Notes under the pieces: generated by a model
Databases searched by the model: none
The model's input: the letters and a program-made list of their open reading frames with translations, nothing else
Told to the model about the DNA's origin: nothing
Shown: piece by piece, positions 16,228-23,590 of the stretch
Position numbering within the stretch: position 1 is the first letter of the stretch
Layout: each line of letters begins with the position of its first letter
Position numbers and translations under genes: made by a program
NCBI RefSeq assembly: GCF_008254045.1
Contig: NZ_CP042425.1
Location: 744,001-808,000, forward strand
Source: Limnoglobus roseus
GTDB lineage: Bacteria; Planctomycetota; Planctomycetia; Gemmatales; Gemmataceae
Reading direction: 5' to 3'
Length of the DNA: 64,000 nucleotides

Positions 16228-17145
16228 TCACACCTTCGGCACGGCCATCGTGCTGAGGGCCGTGTCACCGAGGTCGAGGTCGCCGAGGAGTTGCTCGGTC
16301 GCCTTGCGGATCGTTTCGCAGAAGCGGGTCAGGTCCAGGTCGTCACCGTCCTTGCCGAACGGTTCCTCCACATCCTCGGCCGTCATCTCGATGCCGAGCA
16401 GGAAGTACGCCAGCAGTGCCACCAGGATGACGCCCATGTACCCGTACTGGTCGGCCATGAACCACGGGGCGGACATCAAATAGAGGATCGTGCCGTGTCG
16501 CAGGAGCGCCCGGTACGACAGCGGCACCGGCGACGAGCGGATGCGCTCGCACGCGCCGCTGACGTCCATGAGCGCCTTCGCGTGCGGGTCGATGATGAGA
16601 GCGTTGATCTCGCTCAGTCGGCCGCCGGCCTGCCACCCACGGATTCGCTCGTAAATCCACGCGGCGAACTGCAACGGGACGTGCGGTGGGTTCGCCCGCT
16701 CGGTGGCGAAGCCGGGCACCTCGTACAGCGGGCGGCCGCCGCGGAGGTGGTTCCGTAGCGACACGGCGAACCCGACGACGAGGCGGCCGAACGCCTGCAA
16801 CTCGGCCGCGGGTACGCCCGTCGTCAGCGCCTTCACCTTCACGCACAGGTTGCGGGTGTCGTTGATGAGTTGGCCCCAGAGCTTGCGGGCCTCCCACCAG
16901 CGGTCGTACGCTTGCAGGTTGCGAAACCCGAGCAGCACACCGAGCAGGATGCCGTTCACCACCGAGATGTCGCCGATCCACTTCGGCAGCACCACGTCCG
17001 TCTGACTCGTCGCGAACTTCACGATCAGCGAGTACGCGATGACCAGCACGACGGCCGCGTCCAGCCGCCGCCACACCGGCAGCGGCGGCCAGATTTGCGC
17101 GAACCACGATGCGTGGTCCTTCAGCGGCAGGTCCTTCGATTTCAC
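16228..17145 (-). CDS. Bestrophin-family anion channel
   Basis: 305 residues, normal for bacterial bestrophins (UPF0187). VWRRLDAAVVLVIAYSLIVK gives the first span. The family signature NGILLGVLLGFRNLQAYDRW is followed by WEARKLWGQLINDTRNL, and later spans include PWFMADQYGYMGVILVALLAYFLLGIEMTAEDVEEPFG with the acidic cluster near the end. Bestrophins form pentameric chloride and bicarbonate channels, and bacterial ones may be less anion-selective. The ATG overlaps the TGA of the carbonic anhydrase gene (ATGA), which suggests bicarbonate as a physiological ion. It is the last gene of the seven-gene operon beginning at 22085. Confidence 0.9.
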   Translation of the reverse strand: MKSKDLPLKDHASWFAQIWPPLPVWRRLDAAVVLVIAYSLIVKFATSQTDVVLPKWIGDISVVNGILLGVLLGFRNLQAYDRWWEARKLWGQLINDTRNLCVKVKALTTGVPAAELQAFGRLVVGFAVSLRNHLRGGRPLYEVPGFATERANPPHVPLQFAAWIYERIRGWQAGGRLSEINALIIDPHAKALMDVSGACERIRSSPVPLSYRALLRHGTILYLMSAPWFMADQYGYMGVILVALLAYFLLGIEMTAEDVEEPFGKDGDDLDLTRFCETIRKATEQLLGDLDLGDTALSTMAVPKV

Positions 17146-17987
17146 GACTCCGTCCTCAACAGCCGCCGGATCATACCGCTGCCGGCGATCAGCACGCCGA
17201 GCTTGTCGAAGCCGTCACTGTCGGTCGGCGGGCTCGCGAGTCGGACGGTAATGTCGTTCTCGTCTTCGAGCGATAGCTTGACGCGGCGGGTGGCCAGGTT
17301 GTACACGCCGTAGGCCACGTCGAGTTGCGGCCCGATCTTTTCGCGGAACTCCTGCCGCACGGTCGCGGCCGTCATGGCGGCGTTCATCACGACCGACGTT
17401 TCGAGCAACGCCGTGGCGTAGCCGGGGATTTCTTCCACGTCTTGCGAGTAGACCTGTTCGAGCGCCCGGTGGGCCGACCGCACGGCGACCATGATCCGCT
17501 CGATGACCGCCCGCAGCGGGTGGCTGGTGGCGAAGTCGAGGTACGTGTGCGGGTCCATGAACGCCTTCACCGCCGCCGTCACCGCCCCGCACCCGCTGTG
17601 CCCGAGGACGACGAGCATCCGCAGGCTCTCGCCGAGGTTCGTCACCGCGTAGTCGATGCTGCCGAGGCACTCGGCCCCGAGGACGTTGCCGGCCACGCGG
17701 ACGACGAACAGGTCGTTGGCCGCCTGGCCGAAGATGAGTTCGATCGGCACGCGGGCGTCGGCACACCCGAGGACGACGGCGAACGGCTTCTGGATCGGTG
17801 GCGACCCGTCGGCCCGGGCCAAGCCGAGGGCCTGGGCGTTCAACGTGATGATCCGGGCCGGGGACGACGCCGACAGGCCGGCGAATTCGCGGTTGCCGTC
17901 CTCCAACCGCTTGCGGGCGGCGGCGGCCGACCGCGGGCTGCGGCCGCCGGGAGCGTCAGGGTCGAAGCGGTAGATCAGTTCGAACAT
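17142..17987 (-). CDS. Beta-class carbonic anhydrase
   Basis: 281 residues. Zinc ligands are all present: Cys75 with the Asp77-Arg79 dyad in GCADARV, and His130 and Cys133 in LGHSGCGAV. The core (about 65-245) matches beta carbonic anhydrases, which interconvert CO2 and bicarbonate. The 40-residue N-terminal extension and longer C-terminus (to YGVYNLATRRVKLSLEDENDI) occur in the plant-like subgroup. No signal peptide, so cytoplasmic. Coupled by ATGA overlap to bestrophin downstream and separated from scpB upstream by eight bases. Confidence 0.92.
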   Translation of the reverse strand: MFELIYRFDPDAPGGRSPRSAAAARKRLEDGNREFAGLSASSPARIITLNAQALGLARADGSPPIQKPFAVVLGCADARVPIELIFGQAANDLFVVRVAGNVLGAECLGSIDYAVTNLGESLRMLVVLGHSGCGAVTAAVKAFMDPHTYLDFATSHPLRAVIERIMVAVRSAHRALEQVYSQDVEEIPGYATALLETSVVMNAAMTAATVRQEFREKIGPQLDVAYGVYNLATRRVKLSLEDENDITVRLASPPTDSDGFDKLGVLIAGSGMIRRLLRTES

Positions 17988-17995
17988 GGATGCTC

Positions 17996-18688
17996 CTAAA
18001 GTTGCTGGGCGTCCCCGAGGCGGGGCAGGTCGTCCAGCGAGGTCAGGTTGAAGACTTCGAGGAAGCGGTTGGTCGTGCCGTACTTCACGTCGGGGTGGTC
18101 GGCGTCGCCCCGCTGCGCAACGGCCATCAGGCCGAGGCGAACGAGTTGCCGGAGGGTGGACCCCGAGTCGAGGCCGCGGATCGTGTCGATCTCGGCCTTG
18201 TCGATCGGTTGGCGGTACGCGACCACGGAGAGCACATCGAGTGCCGGCTGCGAAAGTCGTGCCTCGCGGGGGCCGCCGAAGAGTTTCTCACGCATGCCGC
18301 GGTACGCCGGCTTCACCGCCAGCACGTACCCGCCGTCTCGCGGTTGAACCGAGTACGGGCGGTTCTGACTGCGGTACTTCTTGTTCAACTCCGCGACCGA
18401 TTGGTGCAGAACGTCGACCGGCACGCGGAGGGCCACGGCGAACTTCTCGGCCGTCAGCGGCGGTCCACCGGCGAAGAGCATCGCCTCGGCGATCTTGTCC
18501 GCCGACGGAAGGCTGGCCACCGCCGGCGCTCGCGACGGGCGGGGCGGTGGTGGCGGTTCGGGGGTCGGCGGGGGGGCGACCGGTTCCGCGGCTTCCAGCA
18601 CGTCCAAATCGCCGTCGAGGGCCCACGTCGGGGCCGTCAACGGGTTCGTGGGTGGCGGGTCGGACGATGGCGGAATCGTCTCGGGCAT
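17996..18688 (-). CDS. scpB: Segregation and condensation protein B (ScpB)
   Basis: 230 residues from the ATG at 18688; a GTG at 18748 would extend into the DUF420 gene and is not preferred. The first 75 residues are Pro/Glu-rich and disordered. The two winged-helix domains follow (IAEAMLFAGGPPLTAEKFAV and LSQPALDVLSVVAYRQPIDK with EIDTIRGLDSGSTLRQLV). YGTTNRFLEVFNLTSLDDLP is the typical end. ScpB binds ScpA and SMC in chromosome condensation and segregation. scpA is not adjacent in this window, unlike in many bacteria. Four bases separate it from the DUF420 gene. Confidence 0.92.
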   Translation of the reverse strand: MPETIPPSSDPPPTNPLTAPTWALDGDLDVLEAAEPVAPPPTPEPPPPPRPSRAPAVASLPSADKIAEAMLFAGGPPLTAEKFAVALRVPVDVLHQSVAELNKKYRSQNRPYSVQPRDGGYVLAVKPAYRGMREKLFGGPREARLSQPALDVLSVVAYRQPIDKAEIDTIRGLDSGSTLRQLVRLGLMAVAQRGDADHPDVKYGTTNRFLEVFNLTSLDDLPRLGDAQQL

Positions 18689-18692
18689 CGGC

Positions 18693-19088
18693 TCACTCGT
18701 GCGGGAGGAAGAAGATGCCGGTGACGAACGTGCCGGCCCAGAGGGCACAGAACATCCAGCCGAGGGCGAGGTGGAGGCGGCGGAACCGTCGCGTGCCGGT
18801 GAACAGCATCACGGGCAGGAAAACCGCGGACGGGATCGAGAAACAAAGGTGGATGCGGAGCGCCTGTTTTGCGTCCTCGGTGAACTGCGAGGTCACGTCG
18901 TGGCCGAGGCGGAGCAGCAGTTCGAAGCCGAACACGGTCGTCATCGTCAGGAGGAAGAACACCCAGTTGATCCGGCCGTGCAGCCGCTTGCGGTCGGCCG
19001 CGAGCGCGACCAGCGACCCGACGAACAGCACCGTCACGGCGGCGACGAGGACTTTGAGCGTGAGGATGATCTGCGGGCCGGTGAGCAT
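18693..19088 (-). CDS. DUF420 small membrane protein
   Basis: 131 residues with four hydrophobic helices. LHGRINWVFFLLTMTTVFGF, HLCFSIPSAVFLPVMLFTG and RRFRRLHLALGWMFCALWAG match the DUF420 (YozB-like) family, including its conserved His residues. Relatives are linked to haem-copper oxidase assembly or respiration in some bacteria, but no oxidase genes are seen here, so the role remains open. The gene is 10 bases after maf and four bases before scpB, inside the operon. Confidence 0.8.
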   Translation of the reverse strand: MLTGPQIILTLKVLVAAVTVLFVGSLVALAADRKRLHGRINWVFFLLTMTTVFGFELLLRLGHDVTSQFTEDAKQALRIHLCFSIPSAVFLPVMLFTGTRRFRRLHLALGWMFCALWAGTFVTGIFFLPHE

Positions 19089-19098
19089 GCGTTCTTTC

Positions 19099-19710
19099 TT
19101 ATGGCTTCGTCGCCGCGGCGTGCATCGCCTTCGCCCATTCCAGGGCCGTCGCGAGCGATTCCATCGGCAGGCCGATGACGTTGCTGGTGCTGCCCTCGAT
19201 CACCTTCAAGTACGGATCGACCGGCATCTCGATCGAATACGCCCCGGACGAGCCGACCCACTTATCGGTCTTCAGGTAGGCGTCGAGTTCCTCGTCGGTC
19301 AGCGCCTTCATCTCGACGAGGCTGCGTTCCTGCCAGCAGATTTGGAAGTCGCCGGGCCGAACCCACAGGCAGACGCCGGTCCAGAGTTCGTGGACGCGGC
19401 CGGAGAGCCAGGTGAGGATGCGTCGCGCGTCGGCCGCATCGTCCGGCTTGCCGACGACTTTGCCGTCGAGCCAGCCGACGGTGTCACCGGCGAGGACCAC
19501 TCCGTCGGCGACGGTCCTCGCGACGGCGGCGGCCTTCAGCCACGCGAGTTCGCCGACGTAGTGCCGCACGTCGCCGAGGCGGGCTTCCGTCGGTTCGTCA
19601 ATGTTGGCCGGCTGAACCTCGTACTGATAGCCGTGGAGTTTCATCAACTCGCGTCGGCCGAGCGATCCGCTGGCGAGGATCAGGCGGAATGGGAGATTCG
19701 GCGTTGCCAT
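19099..19710 (-). CDS. maf: Maf-family nucleotide pyrophosphatase
   Basis: 203 residues from the ATG at 19710. LILASGSLGRRELMKLHGYQ is the Maf N-terminal signature (SxxxxRRELL type). VVLAGDTVGWLDGKVVGKP carries the catalytic Asp, and GSSGAYSIE and ESTSNVIGLPME-type elements follow (here EGSTSNVIGLPME). Maf proteins hydrolyse non-canonical or modified nucleoside triphosphates to monophosphates, and some arrest septation. Its start overlaps the end of the GT9 gene by 31 bases, so the two are translationally linked. Confidence 0.92.
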   Translation of the reverse strand: MATPNLPFRLILASGSLGRRELMKLHGYQYEVQPANIDEPTEARLGDVRHYVGELAWLKAAAVARTVADGVVLAGDTVGWLDGKVVGKPDDAADARRILTWLSGRVHELWTGVCLWVRPGDFQICWQERSLVEMKALTDEELDAYLKTDKWVGSSGAYSIEMPVDPYLKVIEGSTSNVIGLPMESLATALEWAKAMHAAATKP

Positions 19711-20723
19711 GTCGTCAGCACCTCGGCCAGCGGCGGCCACAGTTTCTCCGGCGTTAGGTCGGCGAAGCAGACCATCCCGTTCGGGCACTTCTTCAGATAG
19801 CTGCCCGCACACGGTACGCCAGTTTCGACGGCGGTGTTCGCGGACGAGTACGGGCCGTGCAACTTCACCTGCGTGCAAGTGTACGGGGCGACGCACGGTC
19901 GGCCCAGCGCGGCCGCGAGGTGCAGCGGGCCGGTGTCGTTGCCGACCATCACGTCGGCGGCGGCGAACACGGCCGCCAGTTTCGGCAGGCTCGTCTTCCC
20001 GGTGAAGTCCCGGACCGGTCCCCGGAGTTGCGAAGCGATCTCGGCCGACAGAGCGTTGTCCTCGGCCGCGCCGACGAGGAGCACCGTACCGCCGAACTCG
20101 CGTTGAGCCTTCGTCAGCAGCGTCGCGAAGTGGGCGGGCGGCCAGCGTTTTGTCACCCACTTCGCCCCGGCGGCGACGGCCAGCCACGGCCGCGGCAGGG
20201 TGGCGAGTTCCCGGTGAACCGCGTCCACTTCACTCTCGCGGAGTGGCACGATGAACCGTTTCGCCGACCGACAGCCGAGCAATTCCGCGATCCGCCAGTA
20301 GCGATCGACCGCGTGAATCCGATCCGCGTCCGGCACTTCCACCGCGTGCGTGTAGAACCGCGCGGCCCCTTCTCGCGCGTTCGCGAAGCCGACCTTCACC
20401 GGCGACCCCGTGGCCGCGCACATCAGGCCGGTTCGCAGCAGTCCTTGCAGGTCGATGACGAGGTCGAACCGCTCACGCCGCAGGCGGTTCACGAAGCCGA
20501 GCGAGTACCGCACGGCCGAACCGAGTTTGCGGAAGGCCGCACGATCGAAGGCGAGTGTCGCGTTCAAGTGCGGGTGGCCGACGAGCAGTGGCTCGAAGCC
20601 GCGGTTCACGACCCAGGTGATGTGCGCGTCCGGGAATCGCTCGCGGAGGGCCGTCAGCACCGGCAGGGCGTGAACGATGTCGCCGAGGGCGCTCGGTTTG
20701 ATAATCGCGATCCGTCGCGGCAT
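19680..20723 (-). CDS. Glycosyltransferase family 9 (heptosyltransferase-like)
   Basis: 347 residues. The GT9/GT-B fold is clear: RIAIIKPSALGDIVHALPVL at the start, DLVIDLQGLLRTGLMCAATG, then AVAAGAKWVTKRWPPAHFAT, VLLVGAAEDNALSAEIASQL and DVMVGNDTGPLHLAAALGRP for donor binding. GT9 enzymes of the WaaC/WaaF type add heptose to lipopolysaccharide core on the inner face of the membrane. The donor here may be a different sugar. It follows the MFS gene after 27 bases made entirely of heptamer repeat, and overlaps maf. Confidence 0.9.
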   Translation of the reverse strand: MPRRIAIIKPSALGDIVHALPVLTALRERFPDAHITWVVNRGFEPLLVGHPHLNATLAFDRAAFRKLGSAVRYSLGFVNRLRRERFDLVIDLQGLLRTGLMCAATGSPVKVGFANAREGAARFYTHAVEVPDADRIHAVDRYWRIAELLGCRSAKRFIVPLRESEVDAVHRELATLPRPWLAVAAGAKWVTKRWPPAHFATLLTKAQREFGGTVLLVGAAEDNALSAEIASQLRGPVRDFTGKTSLPKLAAVFAAADVMVGNDTGPLHLAAALGRPCVAPYTCTQVKLHGPYSSANTAVETGVPCAGSYLKKCPNGMVCFADLTPEKLWPPLAEVLTTWQRRISHSA

Positions 20724-20725
20724 CT

Positions 20726-20753
20726 GGGGTCAGGGGTCAGGGGTCAGGGGTCA
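20726..20753. repeat. GGGGTCA tandem repeat at the MFS/GT9 junction
   Basis: Four perfect units of the heptamer GGGGTCA fill the space between the stop of the MFS gene (the TCA of the fourth unit is its stop, read on the minus strand) and two bases before the ATG of GT9. Copy-number change would therefore alter the spacing and possibly the ribosome-binding region of GT9. Confidence 0.85.
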
Positions 20754-22085
20754 GGCAACCGGGGGCGGAGCCAGGACTTCTGGTTCCTGATTCCTGGTTC
20801 CGGACTCCTTTCGGAGCACCGTCGGCAATAGCAACAGTACGCACACCAGCGCGGCCATTGCCACAAGATACGGCAGCGTGCGGGTCGAGTGCAACTCGAA
20901 CACGAACACGCCGACGAACGGCCCCAGGATACGGCCGAGCGACGCGGCCGATTGGTTCACGCCGATGACCTCACCCTGCCGGTGCGGGTCGGCCCGCTTC
21001 GACACCATCGCCGACACCGACGGGTTCACAAACGCGAAGCCGGTCACGGCCAGGGCCATCGCCAGGTAGAACAGCGTCAGCACCGCCTTCTTGTCCGGTT
21101 GCGTCGCCGTGAACCACGCGACCACTCCGATCAGGCCGAGGCCGAGGAACATCAGGGCAATGCCGAAGACGATCATCGGCCCTTCCTTCCACCGGCCTAC
21201 CAACGGGCGGTAGAGGCCGCCCTGCGCCACCATCAGGATGAACCCGACGGCCGCGAAGACCAGGAAGTTTTGCTCGTCGTTGTAGTCGAACGCGGCACTC
21301 GTCAGCAGGGCGAGCGTCGCCTCGAAGTTCGCGAAGCCGAAGATCGCCAAGAAGTAGATCAGCACCAGCGGGCCGATGCTCGGCATCTTGATGACGTCCA
21401 GCGTGCGACTGATGCTGAAGAACGATCGCGGCTCGTGCTGTTGGCCGGGAATGCGCGTCTCCGGCAGCCACGCGAACGCCAGCCCGGCGGCGACGAGGGA
21501 GAGGATCGACGCGATGGCCCCGACGCCCCACTTCTGGTCTTCGAAGGCTTTCAAGCCGGCGTAGGCGATGAGTGGGCCGAACGTGAACCCGATGCCGAAC
21601 GCGGCCCCGATGAGAGCCATCCCCTTCGCCCGCTTCTCTCTCGTCGTGCAGTCGGCGATGACGGCGGCGGCCGCCCCGATGTTCGCCCCGGCAATCCCCG
21701 CCCCGATGCGGGAGAGGAACATCAGCGCGAGGGCCAACTGCCAGTCGGTTGTCGGCAAGGACGAGGCGAACGCGAACAGGGCGTAGAACACGGCCGACCC
21801 GATGAGGCCGATCAGCAGCACCGGCCGCCGGCCGATGCGGTCGGACATGCGGCCCCACATCGGCGAGAAGATGAACTGCATCAGCGAGAAGACCGAGAAC
21901 AGCGCGCCGATGGTCGCCCCGCGGACCGCCTCGGTTTGGCCGGCCAAGTATTCCTTCGCCAACCGCGGCAGCAGCGGCAGGACGATGCCGAAGCCGAGGA
22001 GGTCGATGGCCACGACGAGGGCCGCGATGAACATCGCCTTCCGCGGCGGGCGGGGCAGGTCGGCGGGCGGGGGGGCGTCGGTCAT
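20751..22085 (-). CDS. MFS transporter, TetA/DHA1-like
   Basis: 444 residues, 12 predicted spans. MFIAALVVAIDLLGFGIVLP and SPMWGRMSDRIGRRPVLLIG (loop 2-3 motif with conserved Asp and Arg) are typical of drug:H+ antiporters of the TetA type. IGAGIAGANIGAAAAVIADC is the motif C-like helix. Substrate unknown. Its last 20 residues (ESGTRNQEPEVLAPPPVA) are partly encoded by a second heptamer repeat and look non-conserved. First gene of the operon running to bestrophin; a 246-base divergent gap lies upstream. Confidence 0.88.
   Translation of the reverse strand: MTDAPPPADLPRPPRKAMFIAALVVAIDLLGFGIVLPLLPRLAKEYLAGQTEAVRGATIGALFSVFSLMQFIFSPMWGRMSDRIGRRPVLLIGLIGSAVFYALFAFASSLPTTDWQLALALMFLSRIGAGIAGANIGAAAAVIADCTTREKRAKGMALIGAAFGIGFTFGPLIAYAGLKAFEDQKWGVGAIASILSLVAAGLAFAWLPETRIPGQQHEPRSFFSISRTLDVIKMPSIGPLVLIYFLAIFGFANFEATLALLTSAAFDYNDEQNFLVFAAVGFILMVAQGGLYRPLVGRWKEGPMIVFGIALMFLGLGLIGVVAWFTATQPDKKAVLTLFYLAMALAVTGFAFVNPSVSAMVSKRADPHRQGEVIGVNQSAASLGRILGPFVGVFVFELHSTRTLPYLVAMAALVCVLLLLPTVLRKESGTRNQEPEVLAPPPVA
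20781..20801. repeat. TGGTTCC heptamer repeat at the MFS 3' end
   Basis: Three tandem seven-base units, TGGTTCC, TGATTCC and TGGTTCC, encode the GTRNQEP heptapeptide near the C-terminus of the MFS transporter. It lies only 25 bases from the GGGGTCA repeat, so two unrelated heptamer repeats flank the end of this gene. Confidence 0.75.
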
Positions 22086-22331
22086 AGGTGTCGCGAGGGC
22101 CTGACGGAGTTCGGCGGGTGTCGTCCGACCCGTAACTTACGCACGACGAACCGGGTTCGGCCACCCCGCTTTCCGAGCGACTCTGCCGGCTACGCGGGAA
22201 ATGCTTCGGGCGCGCGGCCTTCCCCGCCGGACGATTGCTTGTTTTCGCCGCGCCAACGCCATATCATCCAATAACGTTATCACTTTTGTAATCTGCCCTC
22301 TTCTAACCTCTGCTCGTCGGGAGTCACGCCG

Positions 22332-23426
22332 ATGCAACGCCGCCTCTTCCTCTCGCAGGCCCTCACCGCCACGGCCGCGACGTACCTCCTGCAGAATGGC
22401 TCAACGGCCCGCGCCCAAGACCCGACCGACGAACTCATCGAAACGGCCGACGGTGTGAAGCTGCGGGGTATCTTGTACAAGGCCCAGAACAGCAAGAACG
22501 GCTCGTGCGTGATGATCCTCCACGACCCGTTCACCGACCCGACGAAGGGCGACTGGGACGGCCTCGCGAAGACGCTGGCGACCGGCGGCTACCACGTCCT
22601 GCGGTTCGACTTCCGCGGCACCGGCAAGAGCAAGGACATCATCCCCGAGAAGTTCTGGAAGGATCAGCTGAACGCCACCCTCCCGGGGGCGTCGAAGGCC
22701 ACGCCGAAGAAGACGATTGAGGAGAAGGACTACAAGTCGAGGAACGCATACCTCCCCCAACTCGTCTACGACATTTCGGCCGCCCGCAACCACCTCGACA
22801 AGCTCAACGACGACGGGCAGGTGAACACGAGTTCCGTGTACATGATCGGGGCCGGCGACGCCGCCACCCTCGGCATGATGTTCCTCACCACCGAGTGGCA
22901 CCGTGAGCAGAAGAAGCCGATGGGCGTTCTCGGCATTCAAAAGCTGATCGTGAACGCGAACCAAACCATCGCGGCCGGGAGCGCCCCGGCCGGCCGGGAC
23001 TACGGCGGGTGCGTCTGGCTGTCGCCGAAGCGGATGAACGGCTTCAACAAGAGCACAATTGAGAACTGGGTCGCCAACTACGGCCGCGATGCCAACGGCG
23101 ACATGCGGAAGGAAACGCCGATGCTCTTTGTCTACGGTGAGAAAGACCCGGCCGGCCTGAGCAACAGCAAGTTCTTCAACGACGAAGTCATGGTCGCCAG
23201 CGGGGGGCGGGGAAAGTTGGAGAAACTCGACAACACCTTCCTCCGACCGCGGGCCGGGACCAACTTATCGGGCGTCGGCCTGCTCGGCAAAGACGACACG
23301 CTCGGGACCGAGAAGCTGATCCTGGAATTCCTGAACAAGATGGAAGAACTGCGGCGTAAAAAGGTGCGGATTACCCGTGACTACTCCGAGCCGTTGCGGA
23401 TCAACCTCGCCTCGTTCGGCACGTAA
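22332..23426 (+). CDS. Exported alpha/beta-hydrolase-fold protein without nucleophile Ser
   Basis: 364 residues. The N-terminus MQRRLFLSQALTATAATYLL is a twin-Arg-like signal. DGVKLRGILYKA, SCVMILHDPFTD and HVLRFDFRGTGKSK (90-101) match the alpha/beta-hydrolase core. At the nucleophile elbow, where GxSxG is expected, the sequence is GAGDA (173-177), so the catalytic Ser is replaced by Gly. MLFVYGEKDPAGLS supplies an acid-strand-like element. It may be a non-catalytic binding protein or an enzyme with a different mechanism. An intrinsic terminator follows, so it is probably not co-transcribed with the metacaspase gene 165 bases downstream. Confidence 0.7.
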   Translation: MQRRLFLSQALTATAATYLLQNGSTARAQDPTDELIETADGVKLRGILYKAQNSKNGSCVMILHDPFTDPTKGDWDGLAKTLATGGYHVLRFDFRGTGKSKDIIPEKFWKDQLNATLPGASKATPKKTIEEKDYKSRNAYLPQLVYDISAARNHLDKLNDDGQVNTSSVYMIGAGDAATLGMMFLTTEWHREQKKPMGVLGIQKLIVNANQTIAAGSAPAGRDYGGCVWLSPKRMNGFNKSTIENWVANYGRDANGDMRKETPMLFVYGEKDPAGLSNSKFFNDEVMVASGGRGKLEKLDNTFLRPRAGTNLSGVGLLGKDDTLGTEKLILEFLNKMEELRRKKVRITRDYSEPLRINLASFGT

Positions 23427-23449
23427 TCGATTCACGGAGTCGGCACTTC

Positions 23450-23481
23450 GAGCGGGGCTTCAGCCCCGCTCTCATCTTTTT
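23450..23481 (+). terminator. Intrinsic terminator after the hydrolase-fold gene
   Basis: GAGCGGGGCT (23450-23459) pairs with AGCCCCGCTC (23462-23471) and is followed by TCATCTTTTTC. The hairpin plus T-tract, 24 bases after the stop, is a good rho-independent terminator and separates this gene from the metacaspase gene. Confidence 0.8.
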
Positions 23482-23590
23482 CGTGATCCAAGAAAAAGTC
23501 CGCCGGATCGGGAGTGCATCTCGCAGCTCCGTGGGCTAAAATGATTTCAATCGTCAGAATTGTTAGATTCGAGAATCAGGGAGTCGGAGA

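Noticed and set aside
20784-20801. Regulatory site at TGGTTCC units
   Set aside because: They lie inside the MFS coding region and are part of a tandem heptamer; no operator symmetry is seen.
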